Origin: Theocolax elegans
Taxonomy: Eukaryota; Arthropoda; Insecta; Hymenoptera; Cerocephalidae
DNA length: 64,000 nt
Assembly: GCA_026168455.1 (NCBI GenBank)
Contig: CM047430.1
Location: forward strand, 5,665,448-5,729,447
Direction of reading: 5' to 3'
Positions 43,402 through 55,865 of this stretch are shown in pieces. The position numbers and the translations under genes were made by a program. The notes below the pieces were generated by a model. It was given only the letters and a program-made list of their open reading frames with translations. It was not told the origin of the DNA and did no database searches. Position 1 is the stretch's first letter. Every line of letters starts with the position of its first letter.

Positions 43402-44661
43402 GGGGGTATCCTCATATAGATCGCGAAAAATGAAGACAAACTTTAGGAATTTTTTTAAAAGAAACTATTCAATATTTTTATTTGAAATTTTATTTACGTA
43501 GTTTCTTATAGTTTGTAGAAACATAAAAAATTTTGATATATACATAATGTTAATTAGGTGAGCCACGTGATCAAATTCAAGGTAAAGATATATTTTTTTT
43601 GGTCTCAATTGGCGCCATGTTTCGTTGTTGCTGCGTCATTCTGAAACATAAGAAACAAAGTTTTTTGACATTATTATACCAATTCCTCGTCCACTTACCT
43701 AAATTTGAAATGTCAAAAAAAAGTTTGAAAAAATGGCGGACTTTTAAAAAAAAATTCATAAAAGTTTTTTTTTATTATTGCAGAAGAGTTATTAAATAAT
43801 TTTTTAAAACAAAATCCTTTAGGTTTGTCGACTAGCTAATTAAATTTCCTTTAAAATGGTATAAATTTTTTTTCAATAGCTTCAAAACTCGCTGAGTAAT
43901 CAGTGGCGCCAATTTGGAAAATCGAAAAATTGAGTTTTCTAGAAAAACGCGTTTAATATTCGCGGTATACAATATATTAGTTTTTAATAGAATTTTTTCA
44001 TACTTACAGCTACTAATCGACTTTTGTACTATTCAGCAATGCCTGCTCCATAAAGAAGCCCATCTTGTTCTTCGAAATGCTGAATTTCAGATGCAGTTTT
44101 CCTTTTTTTGACCAATCGAGCTTCCTTGGATGCGCTCTCCGTTCTGATGTTTTGCCGTGTTACTCGTTCAGCGTCGGTGTTCTTGGCGTAAGTAGCACTG
44201 GGCAATCCGATTTTGAACTCCAGGCACTTCATCATTTTCAAAACTGCATTGAATCCGTCATTAAAAACTACGGCAGCTATATAAGCAGCAATTTCCACGG
44301 TCTTTGCGCCACAATGCAAGTGTTTTAGTGTTCAGTCGGCTTCGACTGTAGTAATGCTCTTATTTACACAACTATACGCACTAATACAACTAAAATTGGA
44401 ATAGCATCTGCCGCAGTATAATTGCGAAGCATCTCGAAGACCCAAACTGAGCGGGGCACCTATTGTATTCGAGCGCGTACCTGTCTACCTGCGCCGCATT
44501 CCGGCAGCGCATCGCACAACTTTAAAGAAAATAGCCATAGCATCGAAACCGCTGCGAATTTCACTTTAAAATTTTAACAGCATACTATTGACATGTTATA
44601 CTATCGACTTATGTAATAAAAAAAAATCGATTTTTCGATCGATCTATACGAGGATGCCCCC
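43402..44661 (-). mobile_element. Short TTAA DNA transposon (Kolobok-like, non-autonomous)
   Basis: 1260 bp with imperfect terminal inverted repeats GGGGGTATCCTCATATAGAT (43402) and ATCTATACGAGGATGCCCCC (to 44661). TTAA lies on both sides (43398-43401 and 44662-44665). It contains a fragment homologous in style to the C-terminus of the transposase type carried by the two long TTAA elements. It is probably an internally deleted relative. Confidence 0.75.
44029..44319 (-). pseudogene. C-terminal remnant of a Kolobok-like transposase
   Basis: A 96-residue frame: IAAYIAAVVFNDGFNAVLKM, a basic KEARLVKKRKTASEI segment and the end DGLLYGAGIAE. FNDG followed by a basic stretch and a terminal YG-G motif is the C-terminal pattern I associate with the 'Mutator-like transposase domain' proteins. 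It complements the N-terminal remnants at 5966-6718 and 13766-14791, though the termini differ, so it comes from a different family member. Confidence 0.55.
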
Positions 44662-44665
44662 TTAA

Positions 44666-47140
44666 GACACGCGATGGGTCATTAATAAAGATGGAAAACA
44701 ACAGTGGGCCCAGAACACTGCCCTGCGGAACTCCCCTAGATTTGCCGAGCCAGGCCGAGCCGACCCCCAGTTCATCTACCACCGCCTGAGTGCGGCCCAC
44801 TATATAATGGTAGAACCAGGTAATAACCGTATCAGAACATCCCAAAGAGCGCAGTTTAAGAAATAATATATCGTGTGTAATACGGCTCTTCTAATATCAT
44901 CTAAGGCACCTATTAGAGCCGTCTGAGTACTATGCTCCCGACGAAAGCCCACTTGTCTCTTAATAATTAAATAATTACTATTTAGATACTCTGTGACATG
45001 AGATATTGCTCATGTACTAACTTTTCCAGAATTTTGGAGATTTCGCAGAGCTTTGCAATGGGCCTAGTGTCAGACGGCGAGATCACTCTGCTCGACTTGT
45101 CCAGAGGAAAGAGAAGATACTTAGTCCAGGGCTCTGGAAATCCAGTTGAGAGACGGGTGAAACAGTTCAGCTACATGGGGTGCGATTTGGGAAGCTATAA
45201 ACTTTAGCATTGGAATGGAAATTCCAACGTGGCCCATGGCTTTAGAAATGGCCCTGGATATGGTAGATACGACTTTATGGGGAGTAATAGGGGCGAAGTG
45301 AAAGGAAGTTAAAGGATAAGATGAAGGTAAAATATCAGGGGATGAGATGAGAGACTGAAGTTGAGTATATCTGAAAGGAGATGCTGAATAAGATATAGAC
45401 GCATAATGATTGTTGAGCTGATCGAGTGAGAAAATGTTGAGAGGTGATTTAGCTGGTTTAGACGCGAGACCCATGTCCCTGAGCTCCTTCCACAGATTTG
45501 ACGAGTTAGATGCAGATTTGATTTTGTTATTAAAGTGCGTAAATTTACTCGAGTCAATAGAGTTTCTAATAAGATTACGAAGATCCTTGTAAATCTGATA
45601 GTCCGCGCTCACGGCAGTGGCCAAGTACCTTTTATATGCCATGTTGCGAGCCTTAATATTGTATTTTATGTATGGGGTGATTCAAGATTTGCTGATGTTT
45701 TTATTGGTGATGAGTTTTACGGGAGCGAGTGAGTCGAATGTATGTAATATATCTGAAACAAGGTTTGAAAAGAGGACGTTAATAGGAAGGGGGGACGGAG
45801 AGGACGGCATCGAAGTAAAAAGTGAAAGAGAAAGTGAACGGCCAGGCGAAGTAGAGGAAGGATGAGATGCTGATGAAAGAGACGACACGATGGTAGTGCA
45901 AGAGTGAGATGAAAGACGATCAAATGTATCAAAAAATAGAGCAGCAACCGCCGGCGGATCAATTCGAGCAAGGTTCCAAAGGGCACGAGTGACTTGGAAT
46001 ATTTATAGACTGGCGGGGGATTACGTACAATAAATAGGTCGAACCATGTATGCGATGAATGGGTATGATGAACAGGATCGGATTTGACAAGAAAAAGGTT
46101 TAGTGAGTCGAAGTAGGATTCCAACATGGCGGACGCCCCATCTTTATTGCACATGTTAATATTGAAATCTCCGGTGATTACAATCTGGTCGCAAGTATGT
46201 AAAAAAATTGACAATGAATCAAAAAGTTTTGATGAGTAGGCCTCCTATAAACCACACAGAAAAGCAACAAACTAGTTTTATTGTAAATTAGGAAGATCAT
46301 AAACTTTGGGGAGTTGGAAAAAACGGGATCAATTACTCTTGATATAAGCCGCAACACCCCCCCCTCCGTCCTTACCAACTCGGTCCAATCTGTGTTAAGA
46401 CTAATTAGGAAGGCCCAGCATGTCAAGGGGTCATGTTCCGCGAGGAAGGTTTCAGAAACATTAATGATATCGTGATTAAGAGGAAGAACTAGTGATTCGA
46501 TGAATGAAAAATGAGTTTTTAGGTGGTTTATGTTTACGTGAAAAATGGAGAATGGAGTGTTAGTAGATGCTGAAGCCTGTCCAGACAACCCTCATTGCGA
46601 AGAAGAAGAATTAGGAATTGAAAGGTTAAAAATGTCCGATTTGGAATGTATCGAAAGGAGCCGTCCCTTAGTTTTAAGTATAAAAACCGTGTAATTCTTA
46701 ATTGTAAGTCTCGCGAAACCCAAGTCAGTAGAACGACGAAGTGCTTACATAAAAGATCATGTAGCTGCTTGGGCCATAACGCACGAAAAAAAATTGACGA
46801 ACCTCCACCCGCACCAAAGAGAGAATCCGCCGAAATACCCTTGAGATGTCCTGCCCTCTCTAAGATAAGATCTCTGGTTGAGGGGGAGGAAACCCGGAAT
46901 ACGAGCCCATTGCTGTTGGTAACAGCTAAAGTCGAGGTCGCCGGTCTTGAGTCTTGATTTACTGGCTTGATCCGGGCAAGCCAGTGACGAATATCAACAA
47001 TTTGCGAGCTAACTCGGGGGAGATTGATGGCAGACAATATTTTCTCGATAGCCTCCCCATTCTATATGGCCAGGTTAGCAGGGACACCGAGCAGTAACAC
47101 CTTGCAAGTGTCTCTAATGGGAGATACTGTAAACATCAAA
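44666..47140 (-). pseudogene. CR1/L2-like non-LTR retrotransposon, copy 1, defective
   Basis: Minus-strand order: an ORF1-like part (about 47140-46640: IVDIRHWLARIKP, FRVSSPSTRDLILERAGHLK), an endonuclease (46588 to about 45900: IFHVNINHLKTHFSFIESL, VSETFLAEHD, VITGDFNINM, SHTWFDLFIV), a linker (45642-45121), then RT pieces (SDTRPIAKLCEISKILEKLV, HSTQTAL, GVPQGSVLGPLLFSIFIND near 44760). Several frameshifts and stops. The RT stops before its catalytic box at 44666, where a TTAA element begins, and does not resume on the other side. Confidence 0.7.
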
Positions 47141-47289
47141 TGGTTAATGGCGACAAGTAATCAAGATGAGCTTAAAATACAATTTTCAAGGTCAAGAATG
47201 TCTCCTGAACATTTTTTGATATTTTTTTCGTATTCAGCGCATCCAAATACGTCTAAAAGCACTCCTAACTCGTCAAATTAAATTTTTAA

Positions 47290-48387
47290 TATTGGACCCT
47301 ACCATCCAGACGGAACTGGTCGATATATCGACCACCAATTTTGTCAGGCTCTCCACGTGACATATGTTTTCATTTTATGCAGAAATATTGTGTAAAAAAA
47401 GTCGAATTTCAACGTCAAAATCCCCGTCCTTAAAAAGTTATGTTAATATAAATGTTAGTGGCCGAAAAACGCAATAACTAATAGTTCATAGGTAACATTA
47501 TCCTGTTCAACAGTTGCCAGTTAAATAGCCGCTAACATTTTCTAAAAATAAGAGATTTGGATTCTAGATATGTGAAAACCAGAGGTGGGTCAAGTATTCA
47601 ACCGGACCTTTTTATCGAATATTTTAAAGTTTGATAAAAGTTGATATAAAAACAATAATATAAGTTATTTACATGAGTTCACGATTTTTTTAATACTTTC
47701 TTTAAATGTAATGCAATAAAAAGTGATTTAAATTTAATACATAGGTAGTTGAGAGTATAAAAGGTCATTTTATTATGTAAGTTGTAGGTACGTGCCAATA
47801 TCTCGTCAAATATTTAAATAAATCGACACTTACCTTGTACATAATTTTGAATTCGTATAAAATAAAAAAATTTAAATAAAAAAAAAATAAAATAATAAAA
47901 TAATTTAAATAACAATTGTCCTTCCTATTACAACGTAAAAATAAAAGGAAAATCGTACGTATTTATTCTATTTTGTTAAATACCCTCACCTTTCGATAAT
48001 TTATTGCTCTGCTTTCGTACTAACCACAATACTAACTATACCTATTAAGATAAATTGCTTCTCGGTAAGTCAAAACTCTCCGGTGACCCTCGCCTCTATT
48101 GTATCCTGCACTTTTAGACGCACAATCTTTTCTCACGACGCATCGACTTTTAACATTTTTGAATACACCTACGACATTTATATTTTATAAAATAAACATA
48201 CGTTTAAATTTTATCTCATTTTCGTTTGATTATTCAAACACGATGGATCCAAACCAAAATACAGATCGAGTTCCTCTCATCATGAAAAACATAACATCAA
48301 CAAACATTGGACTGGAGACACGCGGATTTGTGACGGGGTTATTTAATATTATGAAATGAATTGCAAGGTAAACGGGTGAGTAATGAA
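47290..48387. other. Unassigned interval; possible host DNA
   Basis: Mostly AT-rich. The only frame of any interest starts at an ATG near 48243 (MDPNQNTDRVPLIMKNITST...) and ends by 48359. I have no support for it as an exon. No transposon ends are recognised. Confidence 0.35.
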
Positions 48388-50890
48388 TTATGATATTGTA
48401 AGCTGTGAATGAACCAATGAGGAAGGAGCGTCTGGACTCGACCGACAGCCACTTAAGATCAAGCCTGTAAGAAGTAACATAATTATATCTAGACAGATCA
48501 CCGAGTTTATTATTACAAGAGTTTTCTTGTAATACCTCAATGAATGAAGGACCCTATGAACACGTTTAGAGATTTCCAACACCTGTCTTGACCAATCAAG
48601 AGTAGGAGAGATAATAACTCCTAGCGACTTTACTTCATTTTTATATCTTAGATACTCGCTGCATAATCTAACTCTCGGGGCATTGTTGAGGTCTATGCGA
48701 GAAATAAACGCAGGACTACCCAGGATTATAATCTTTGTTTTATTTACATTTAGTATAAGACCATTATTTTTAGTCCACGCAGCGATGGCATTTGCATCCC
48801 TAGAGATTCTCTGTACTCCTAATTCGACATCTGCCGGATAAAACGAAGAATAAACCTGGGCATCATCCGCAAACAGCATACATTTTCTGTTCTTCAGAAC
48901 ACTCGGCAAATCGTTTATAAAGACAGAAAGCAAAATCGGACCAAGTACACTGCCCTGAGGTACACCCGCATCTACCCCCAACCAGTCAGACATCTTCAGA
49001 CAACCTCATTTTTAACCGCCTTAGAGGTTGATTTTAGTAGTGCATGCTGCACCCCTTTGGCCGTCACTAAAGAGAAAGAGAAGGAGGGAGATGCGGATGA
49101 TAACAAGCAAATGTTAGTCAGGATGGATGCAAATGACGGAATTGTGAGTGGGGGTATATGATTATAAAGGGATGAATAATGGATGTTGAGTTGTTGGGCA
49201 ACGAAAACTTTCAGTGGTGAAGGGTGCTCTTCTGTGCAAAATCCCATATTCCGGAAACATTGCCAGGAGATAGCTGGATCACCATTTACACTTAATTTAT
49301 TCACAAGAAATTTGAATTTACTGGAGTTTAATGCTTTTGAGACACTATTTCTGAGCTTCCTATAATTTCTATAATTCAACGAATCTCTCGAGTTACGGAA
49401 TTTTTTATAAGCTGCATTTCTAGTTCTAATGTACATTTTTATTTCCCATGAAACCCATGGTTTATGAGAGTTTTTGATGGTGATGAGTTTTAACGAACCT
49501 AGAATGTCAAAAAAATTTAAAATCGAATGGCCGATGTTTGTTGTTGATGAGGATATGGCTTCGAATGATTTAAGGTTATAATGATTATCTGAGAACGAAG
49601 GGTATGATGAGCAATGATCTACGGTGTTTATAGAGAGAGGCTGGTCAGGCCAAGTTTGCACTGATGAATTATTCATGATTGATAAGAATGTAGTAGCGAG
49701 ATTGTGAAGGTTTATCTCTTCCAGATTACTCCAAAATTTCCTCTCCCCTACTTTTTGATTTGACATAAATAATTCTAAACTAATGGAGTCATGGCCGGCC
49801 GCGAAGCGAGCAGTTGACTTGAGATAATTGAAACTTGGCACTGGCTCACGAATCAGGAAGAGATCTAACCAAGTATGGGAGAAACCACTCAATGTCACCG
49901 CGTGATGTGTTGGTTCCGATGTGATAAGCAAGAGGCCCAATGTCATCAGGTTAGCTCTCATCATATTTGCAGCTCCACTATTTGAGCTCATATCAATGTT
50001 GAAGTCGCCTGTGATTACAACGTTGTGGCATTCCGGTAGTATATCCTAGAGAACCTCAAAAAATTTACTCGGATAGGGTGCCGTGGGCCTGCGACAAACC
50101 ACCGCTAAAAATGTCGTTAATGAGGTACCCACTATGCGTAAAATAAAAAATTAAGGCTTGTTTGAAAATCAGGATCCGAATTTGCAACAACGCTCACTTT
50201 GTACCCCGTTAATTTAAAAACATTAAAGGAATCGTGCTCGGTAAGGAAGGTTTCCGTGATCGCAATGGCAGCAAAAGATTTCGGGTGAACTAATGCTTCA
50301 ATGGCTGTGAAATGAGATTTTAAGTGATTGATATTTACATGAAAAATGGAAAAGCTATTAGATGATATGATTTTATTGTTTCTATTGGCCCAACCAGTCC
50401 TGTCTCATTTAGCATGCATGGAAGATGAAGAAAGCGGTGGAAGATTAAGAATGTCGGCCTCGGAGGTTACGCGCATTAACGGTCCATCTCTCGTCTCATG
50501 AATATAAACATTTAAATTTGATACAATGGGCCTCGCACAGCCCAGCTCGGTACACTTTCGATTAAGAAAAACGGCACAACGGTCTAAGAAAACCGGCATT
50601 ATCTAGTCCTTCACTAAAAATTTCGCGCGCATCTCGTCTGTTAAGAAAACATGCCTTCTCCACAAATACATCTCTGGCCGACGCAGATGATAGTCTAATA
50701 ATAAACCCTTTAGATCTAGAAGGAATTATGTTTTCTCCGGTGACCGAGTTAGCCCGCGAAACCTATGGACGAATATCAATGACTTGCTGTGACATCATTG
50801 GCCGGTTTATTGCGACGAGTATTTTGTCAAATGCAGCAGACTCTGTGAGGCTTGACGTTCAAGGAAGGCCCAATGCAAGTACCTTACACG
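48388..50890 (-). pseudogene. CR1/L2-like non-LTR retrotransposon, copy 2, defective
   Basis: Same layout as 44666-47140 and related to it, but a different family member. ORF1-like part about 50890-50410 (IDIRPWVSRANSV, FIIRLSSASARDVFVEKACF). The endonuclease is in pieces (FSIFHVNINHLKSHF near 50340; HTWLDLFLIREPVPSF near 49870). A linker runs 49991-48996. RT C-terminal half 48993-48388 (GVPQGSVLGPILLSVFINDL, MLFADDAQVY, LNVNKTKIIILG, SLGVIISPTLDW). The first half of the RT palm is deleted between 48996 and 48993, while the FADD box is intact. Confidence 0.72.
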
Positions 50891-51090
50891 TGTCTTTTAA
50901 AGAGTCGACAGAGAGGTGTTTGCAGAAGTGGACGCGGCGCCACGAGGTTGCTTGGCAACCTGCGTTGTTGATGGCAACGGAGGCGAGGCAATGCGCTTCG
51001 CGCAGGAGGTAGTAAGAGTGGGCGTGGCACCAGCGCGATAACGTCGGTCGCGTCAGTCAGCATCGGCAATCCAGTCGGTGGCGCCCCCGT
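50891..51090. other. GC-rich segment upstream of R1-type RT
   Basis: GC-rich, with GTTGCTTGGCAAC at 50947-50959, an X-box-like near-palindrome, and a second half-site GATGGCAACGG just downstream. It may be coding sequence of the 5'-truncated R1-type element or unrelated flank. Confidence 0.3.
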
Positions 51091-51106
51091 CTCCAGGGTC
51101 GATTCA

Positions 51107-52780
51107 GTGCCATCGTGTCCACATTTTCTTGACAGAGCGGTGCGCCACCTATTCCCACAACATCAAGAACAGGCAGCCGAGACAGGCCTAATGGGGACCA
51201 ACAGTGCAGTCGCGCCGCCAGACATTAGAATATATGAGCTGAAAATGGCTGCAAAGAGAATATCCATCCGTAAAGCTCCAGAGCCGGATGGAATACCTGG
51301 TCTGGCCATTAAGACCGCTGCGCTGAATGTGCCACAAATTTTTGCAGACACATTTAGTGCATGTTTTCAATTAGGATGCTTCCCTGCAAGGTGGAAGATA
51401 CAGAGGTTGCTATTCGAGCGGGTCATTTGTGCCAGGCTACAAGCAGCCATTGCACAGGAAGGCGATCTGTCCGACAATCAGTTCGGGTTTCGGAAAGGGT
51501 GCTCAACTAGTGACGCTATAAGTCGAGTTGTTGAGCTGGCCACCAATGCCATCGGTGGTACAAGAAATTCTAGGCGCATGTGTGCTATCATCGCACTGGA
51601 TGTCCGCAATGCCTTCATCTCGGCTCGATGGGACAACAATATGTTGTCCTCGGACCAACTAAAGGTACCACTCTACCTACACAAAGACATCTCGAGCTAC
51701 TTCACAGAACGGATCCTTCTCTATGACACCGAGGATGGCGCCTACTCCTATAATATCACCGGAAGCGTTCCGCAGGGTTCGGTCTTAGGACCTCTTCTTT
51801 GGAACGTCATTTACGACGGACTGCTTAAAGCAGCTTCCAGAGGGAGTGTTGATGGTGACTTTTGCAAACGATGTGGCTTTGCTCGTCGTTGCAAGGAGCA
51901 TCGATGAGATAGAATATCTCGGAGATGTCTCTATCGCGGTAGTGGCTGCATGGTTAAGCACACATGGTCTGTGTCTGTCGGCCGAACTACCTAGGAGTCA
52001 TGTCCGATGCGCGGCTAACATTCAAAGAACACCTACAGAGGGCAGGGTCGAAAGCCGCAGGAGTGGCTAGAGCTTTGTCGGGCATAATGCCCAAAATCGG
52101 AGGGCCAAAGCAGCCACGTCAAGCCCTCTTAGAGACAGTGGTAAGCTCGGTTATTTTATATGGAGCCCCGATTTGGGCGGATGCTTTAATAGGTAATCTA
52201 AGCTACGGTGCATCCTGTTGGCGAGGCTGCAGAATAGCCGCACTAAGAGTAGCTCATGCTTATAAAACCGCGTCATATATAGCCCTCTCGGTGATCTCGG
52301 GAATTTCTCCCATCAATCTTTTGGCGATAGAGAGGGCTGATACGTACAGAAAAGATCGGCGTATCTTAGAAAACAGCAGCGAAGCAGCACGTGATTGTAG
52401 CAGTCGGTGGTCAAACAGGACCATCGAACTGTGGCACGAGAGATGGGATTCGGCAAGCAAAGGTCGCTGGACCCACCGCGTCATCCCAGATGTCGCCAAG
52501 TAGACGAGTAGGAAACACGGATTCGTCACCATCCACCTGACCCAGGTGCTTACCGGGCATGGGTGTCGCAGTTACCTGCACCGCATCCGTATATATGGGG
52601 GTGCGGAGTACCCGACCTGCCCTGGTGTCGACGAAGACGTGGAGCACGTCTTGTCCTGATGTCCTTGATTCGCGGAAGAAAGGAGTGATTTCCAAACCTT
52701 TTGGTAGTGACCTTCGCAGCAGCCATTGTGGGGCGGCTGAACCATACCAGAAAAGAAGAAGAGCGTAGCAGGGGCGACCT
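51107..52780 (+). pseudogene. R1-type reverse transcriptase, 5'-truncated, catalytic box mutated
   Basis: 51107-51907 holds the RT start (KRISIRKAPEPDGIPGLAIK), then GDLSDNQFGFRKGCSTSDAI, IALDVRNAFISARWD and GSVPQGSVLGPLLWNVIYDG. The SYRP segment expected after FPARWK is deleted. A frameshift near 51850 leads to VTFANDVALLVVA, where the FADD box reads FAND, losing a catalytic aspartate. A further deletion leads into 51964-52503 (YLGVMSDARLTFKEHLQRAG, VILYGAPIWADAL). The C-terminal zinc region (YPTCPGVDEDVEHVLS) is readable to about 52760. It differs from the R1-clade pair at the left of the window. Confidence 0.75.
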
Positions 52781-53204
52781 TAGTAGCGTCTTACATGCAC
52801 GGGACAGTGAGATGATTGCCGATCACGAAGGGCCAAACGTGGCATGACTGCCCCTCTCGAAGTAATGCCTGACCGCGCTGACCGAGTTCCACACTCCGTG
52901 CGTAAAGAGCATTTTTATCGCCATCTCGAGAGAGAGAGAGAGAGAGAGAGTGCCTCGTGCTCTTGAAGAGACAGAGAGAAGAGATAGAGAGATTGATTGA
53001 TTAATTGATTGATTTTATTGTTAGGCTACGGGGGTAAACCCCCATGGTCGCACAAATTACAAAAAAATAAAGAATAAAATATTAACATTAAAAAAATAAT
53101 GACCAAAGGCCAGCACCATTGTTCGGTCAGACACCCATTGTCCATAGGTCATGTCCATGTCGGCGCGATATAAGGTACCCTTACTTCTTACGTATTTAAT
53201 ACAA
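52781..53204. other. Simple repeats and a minus-strand non-LTR 3' tail
   Basis: 52925-52950 is a (GA)n run. 52990-53010 is (GATT)n. On the minus strand the sequence ending ...GTAGCCTAACAATAAAAT followed by (CAAT)n at 53015-52991 looks like the 3' terminus of a truncated non-LTR element (about 53180-52991), with the tetranucleotide tail typical of several clades. No coding part remains. Confidence 0.5.
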
Positions 53205-53790
53205 AAAATATATCAAGAAATTAGATCTGAGATTATAATGATTAATATGATTAATTTATAGTGACAAGTTCGCAAAATTTAATTAATGTATTGATGAATA
53301 ATAATAATAATAATGTTGATACTTTAATAGTAATCCTTCAGATTAGTATCATAATTCTTGTAAAGGTTGCAAAACTAAAAATCCAGCAGTATAAACGTTT
53401 AAAAACTAATTTTTTTATTATTATATAATAATATTTCATTTTTAACAGCTTACAGGAGATAAGATGATACTGAAAAAAGTGTAGATGCTTTTCTACTACT
53501 CCAAGGTAACTGCATCAATTTTTTTGCAATGATCATGCTAACAGATTCATCGTTGCAAGACAACAAATATATATATTTTTATTAATATTTCGGGCACTTT
53601 TCCCAGTTCATCATAATGACTTAGACCCACTCTGGAAATGTATATGCAGTATCTGACTATAAAAAGACATTGTTTAGACAATATTTGGTTTTCAGAGTTC
53701 GGAACAGAATTGCTGATTTTCTGTTTAATTGTTACTACGTTACTATTTAATGTTTAAATGACTTCCAAGAGTGTGGTCATCCATATATAT
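53205..53790. mobile_element. Half of a family-B fold-back element
   Basis: Matches the centre and right arm of 39351-41005, including the (AAT)n run, GTAATCCTTCAGATTAG and the terminal CATCC followed by (TA)n. The left arm is missing. It shows what a single arm looks like after 5' loss. The next element's LTR begins right after the (TA)n. Confidence 0.75.
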
Positions 53791-53802
53791 ATATATATAT
53801 AT

Positions 53803-54836
53803 TGTGACGGAAATCGTCACACAATCTATTCGCGGCAGATGAAGTAGTTAAATTCATTTTAATTGGTATATCAAGGCCAACCGACGACACTTGTTTACTT
53901 GAACAAATGTGTACAATTACGCGCGCACAGTACGTAAGGTAGAGAGCGCGAGTGAGTGTATGTGTGAGTTTCCCACTTACATCCCTTTTTCGAAAAATTA
54001 TGCAATTGCCTAGTAGTACGTCCCGATCCGCCGCTCGAGGCGGACGAATTTATCCGGTGCCGATCGAGTGTAGTTTACAGCTAAGGAAAAGGCCCGTGAG
54101 GTGCAAAGCCGTCGGTACCCGGATCATCCTCGCGAGGTAAACCGCGAGTGAGTTTGGTGTGTGAATAAGGACGGGAAGCGAGTGAGTGTGGACGCGGTTC
54201 GCGAGACATTGGGCCCCCTTTTACCACCGCAGCCAACGTCGGCTTCCGTTGCCCAGGAGGCCAAAGGGACACGGATCGGCTGGGCCATCCACGGGGCGCA
54301 TCCCGGTAAGTCTTATCTATACTACCGCGCGTTTCTCCCCCCCCCCCTTCCGAGTGTATGTGAAGTAGTGAAACACCGAGTGTGCGAGTGTATGTGGGGA
54401 GTGTGTTCGAATACGACGGTGTTCGAACAGCAGGTCCTGGGAGTTAGAACCTGTCGCAGGCGAGGTTCTCGATCCGACAGGTTTCCCGGGACTTCCGCCA
54501 GCGCGTATCTATTGTCGCGGCACATGGCCTGGATGGCCAATTGTTAAATTAACCATTTTAAATAAATGATTTATTTATTTTTATTTTAATTGTGAATGTT
54601 CATTATTTCTCCCCGCTCCGGACGACATTTCTTAATTTATAATAATTGTGTCGAGGCAAGGAGGATCGCCCGAATCCTTCACACCGATCGTCCCAGCGAA
54701 CTCGTGTTCCTGGCGACAGCCCGTAGTTCGGAAAAATAAATTAAGTGCGTGCGCGGTATTGGGCAACGTGGCCCCACGGTTTTTAATGATTATAAAAATT
54801 AATTAATTTTACCAGGTACGCGACTACCACGTCACA
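53803..54836 (+). mobile_element. Candidate 5' LTR of a second Gypsy-type element
   Basis: Starts TGTGACGGAAATCGTCACA (53803). CGTCACA at 54830-54836 would complete TG...CA with short inverted ends, giving 1034 bp. An AATAAA at 54563 fits a polyadenylation signal. There is no second LTR in the window to confirm the limits, and no tRNA primer-binding site is obvious after 54836, so the 3' limit is uncertain. Small ORFs inside (54081-54547) are not credible genes. Confidence 0.45.
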
Positions 54837-54943
54837 AATGACAAACGGTTTCGTCCTCACCGATTTTAAATTAAAATTAGATTTTGTCGGCCATTTTTTC
54901 GCGCGCGAGTAGTGTCGCGGCAAAACGTGAGCGGGTTGAGTTC

Positions 54944-54997
<54 letters not shown>

Positions 54998-55865
54998 GTG
55001 AGTGAGTTGTACGAGTTAGTGTGAGAGAGAGCGAGAGAAACAGCGTGTGAGACGCGTATCTATACCGGAGTATTTCCCCTCTTGCTCGGGTATCCGAGGA
55101 GAGGTATACACCGGTATATTGAAAGAGAGTTCGCGCGCGACCGTGTTCAGTCAGAAGCGCCCGATCTCACCGAGATCAGTCTCTCCCGATCGCAAGCTTG
55201 ACGGGAGATCTTTGCCTAGCTTGTATGGGAGCGGCAAAGTAGGGAGAGAGTAGCTTGCGCCGCGGATCACGGGCAGCGAGAATCCCCCCCGAACAGCGCA
55301 CAAAGGAAAGACTTCGCGAGAGCCGATCATCGCGTATTAAGTCTTCGCAGTTGGTTTCGCCGAGAGAAACCACTGCGGCGAATTATTTTTATTTTCGTTA
55401 GAATAAAATAAATTCGTTCCCGTGCAGAATCTACTTTATTGTCGGTGTGAGAGTGTTTTAAAATAGATTCTTTCGTTAGAGGTAGCTGACCCCGTCCCCC
55501 TGCCCTTTTAAAGAAAATTTGAAATAATTGTTTTTCTTTATAAACGGGTCGCAGCGATTTAATTATTATTGTTATTTTATTTTAGTTCGAGAGCGCGATA
55601 TTTTTATTTTTGCTCTCCACCCCTCCCTGATCCATATATATTATATAGTAGTTAGAATTTAATAATTGTGTTTATTATTTATTACTATATATTTTATAAT
55701 ATATGTAACATTTTATTTGTCTGTATAAAACATATTTTCACAACTATTGTTAATTATTTAGACTTGTTTGCAAGTTAAATAATTAACAGTAAGTAACTTT
55801 GTGAGAATCAGCCGCATTTTTACAATTTATTTTAATTAAGCCGACACCAAATTTTTTTTTTACTG
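54837..55865. other. Leader of the second Gypsy-type element
   Basis: Contains a long (GA)n run at 54945-54995, an AT-rich stretch at 55560-55740 and a hairpin at 55749-55787 with an 18/17-nt stem (GTTAATTATTTAGACTTG on the left side) and a four-base loop. No convincing ORF; the 55047-55373 frames overlap on both strands. Confidence 0.45.

Noticed and set aside
48099..48359. 86-residue ORF as a host gene
   Set aside because: Only the last 38 residues look protein-like, there is no domain, and no splice or homology support can be seen from sequence alone.
50947..50959. X-box-like site GTTGCTTGGCAAC as a ciliary-gene promoter element
   Set aside because: Spacing is off the RFX consensus and it lies between two retrotransposon remnants with no gene downstream.
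54081..54547. Overlapping ORFs in the GC-rich part of the candidate LTR
   Set aside because: Open on both strands with no domain; best explained by composition of the LTR.
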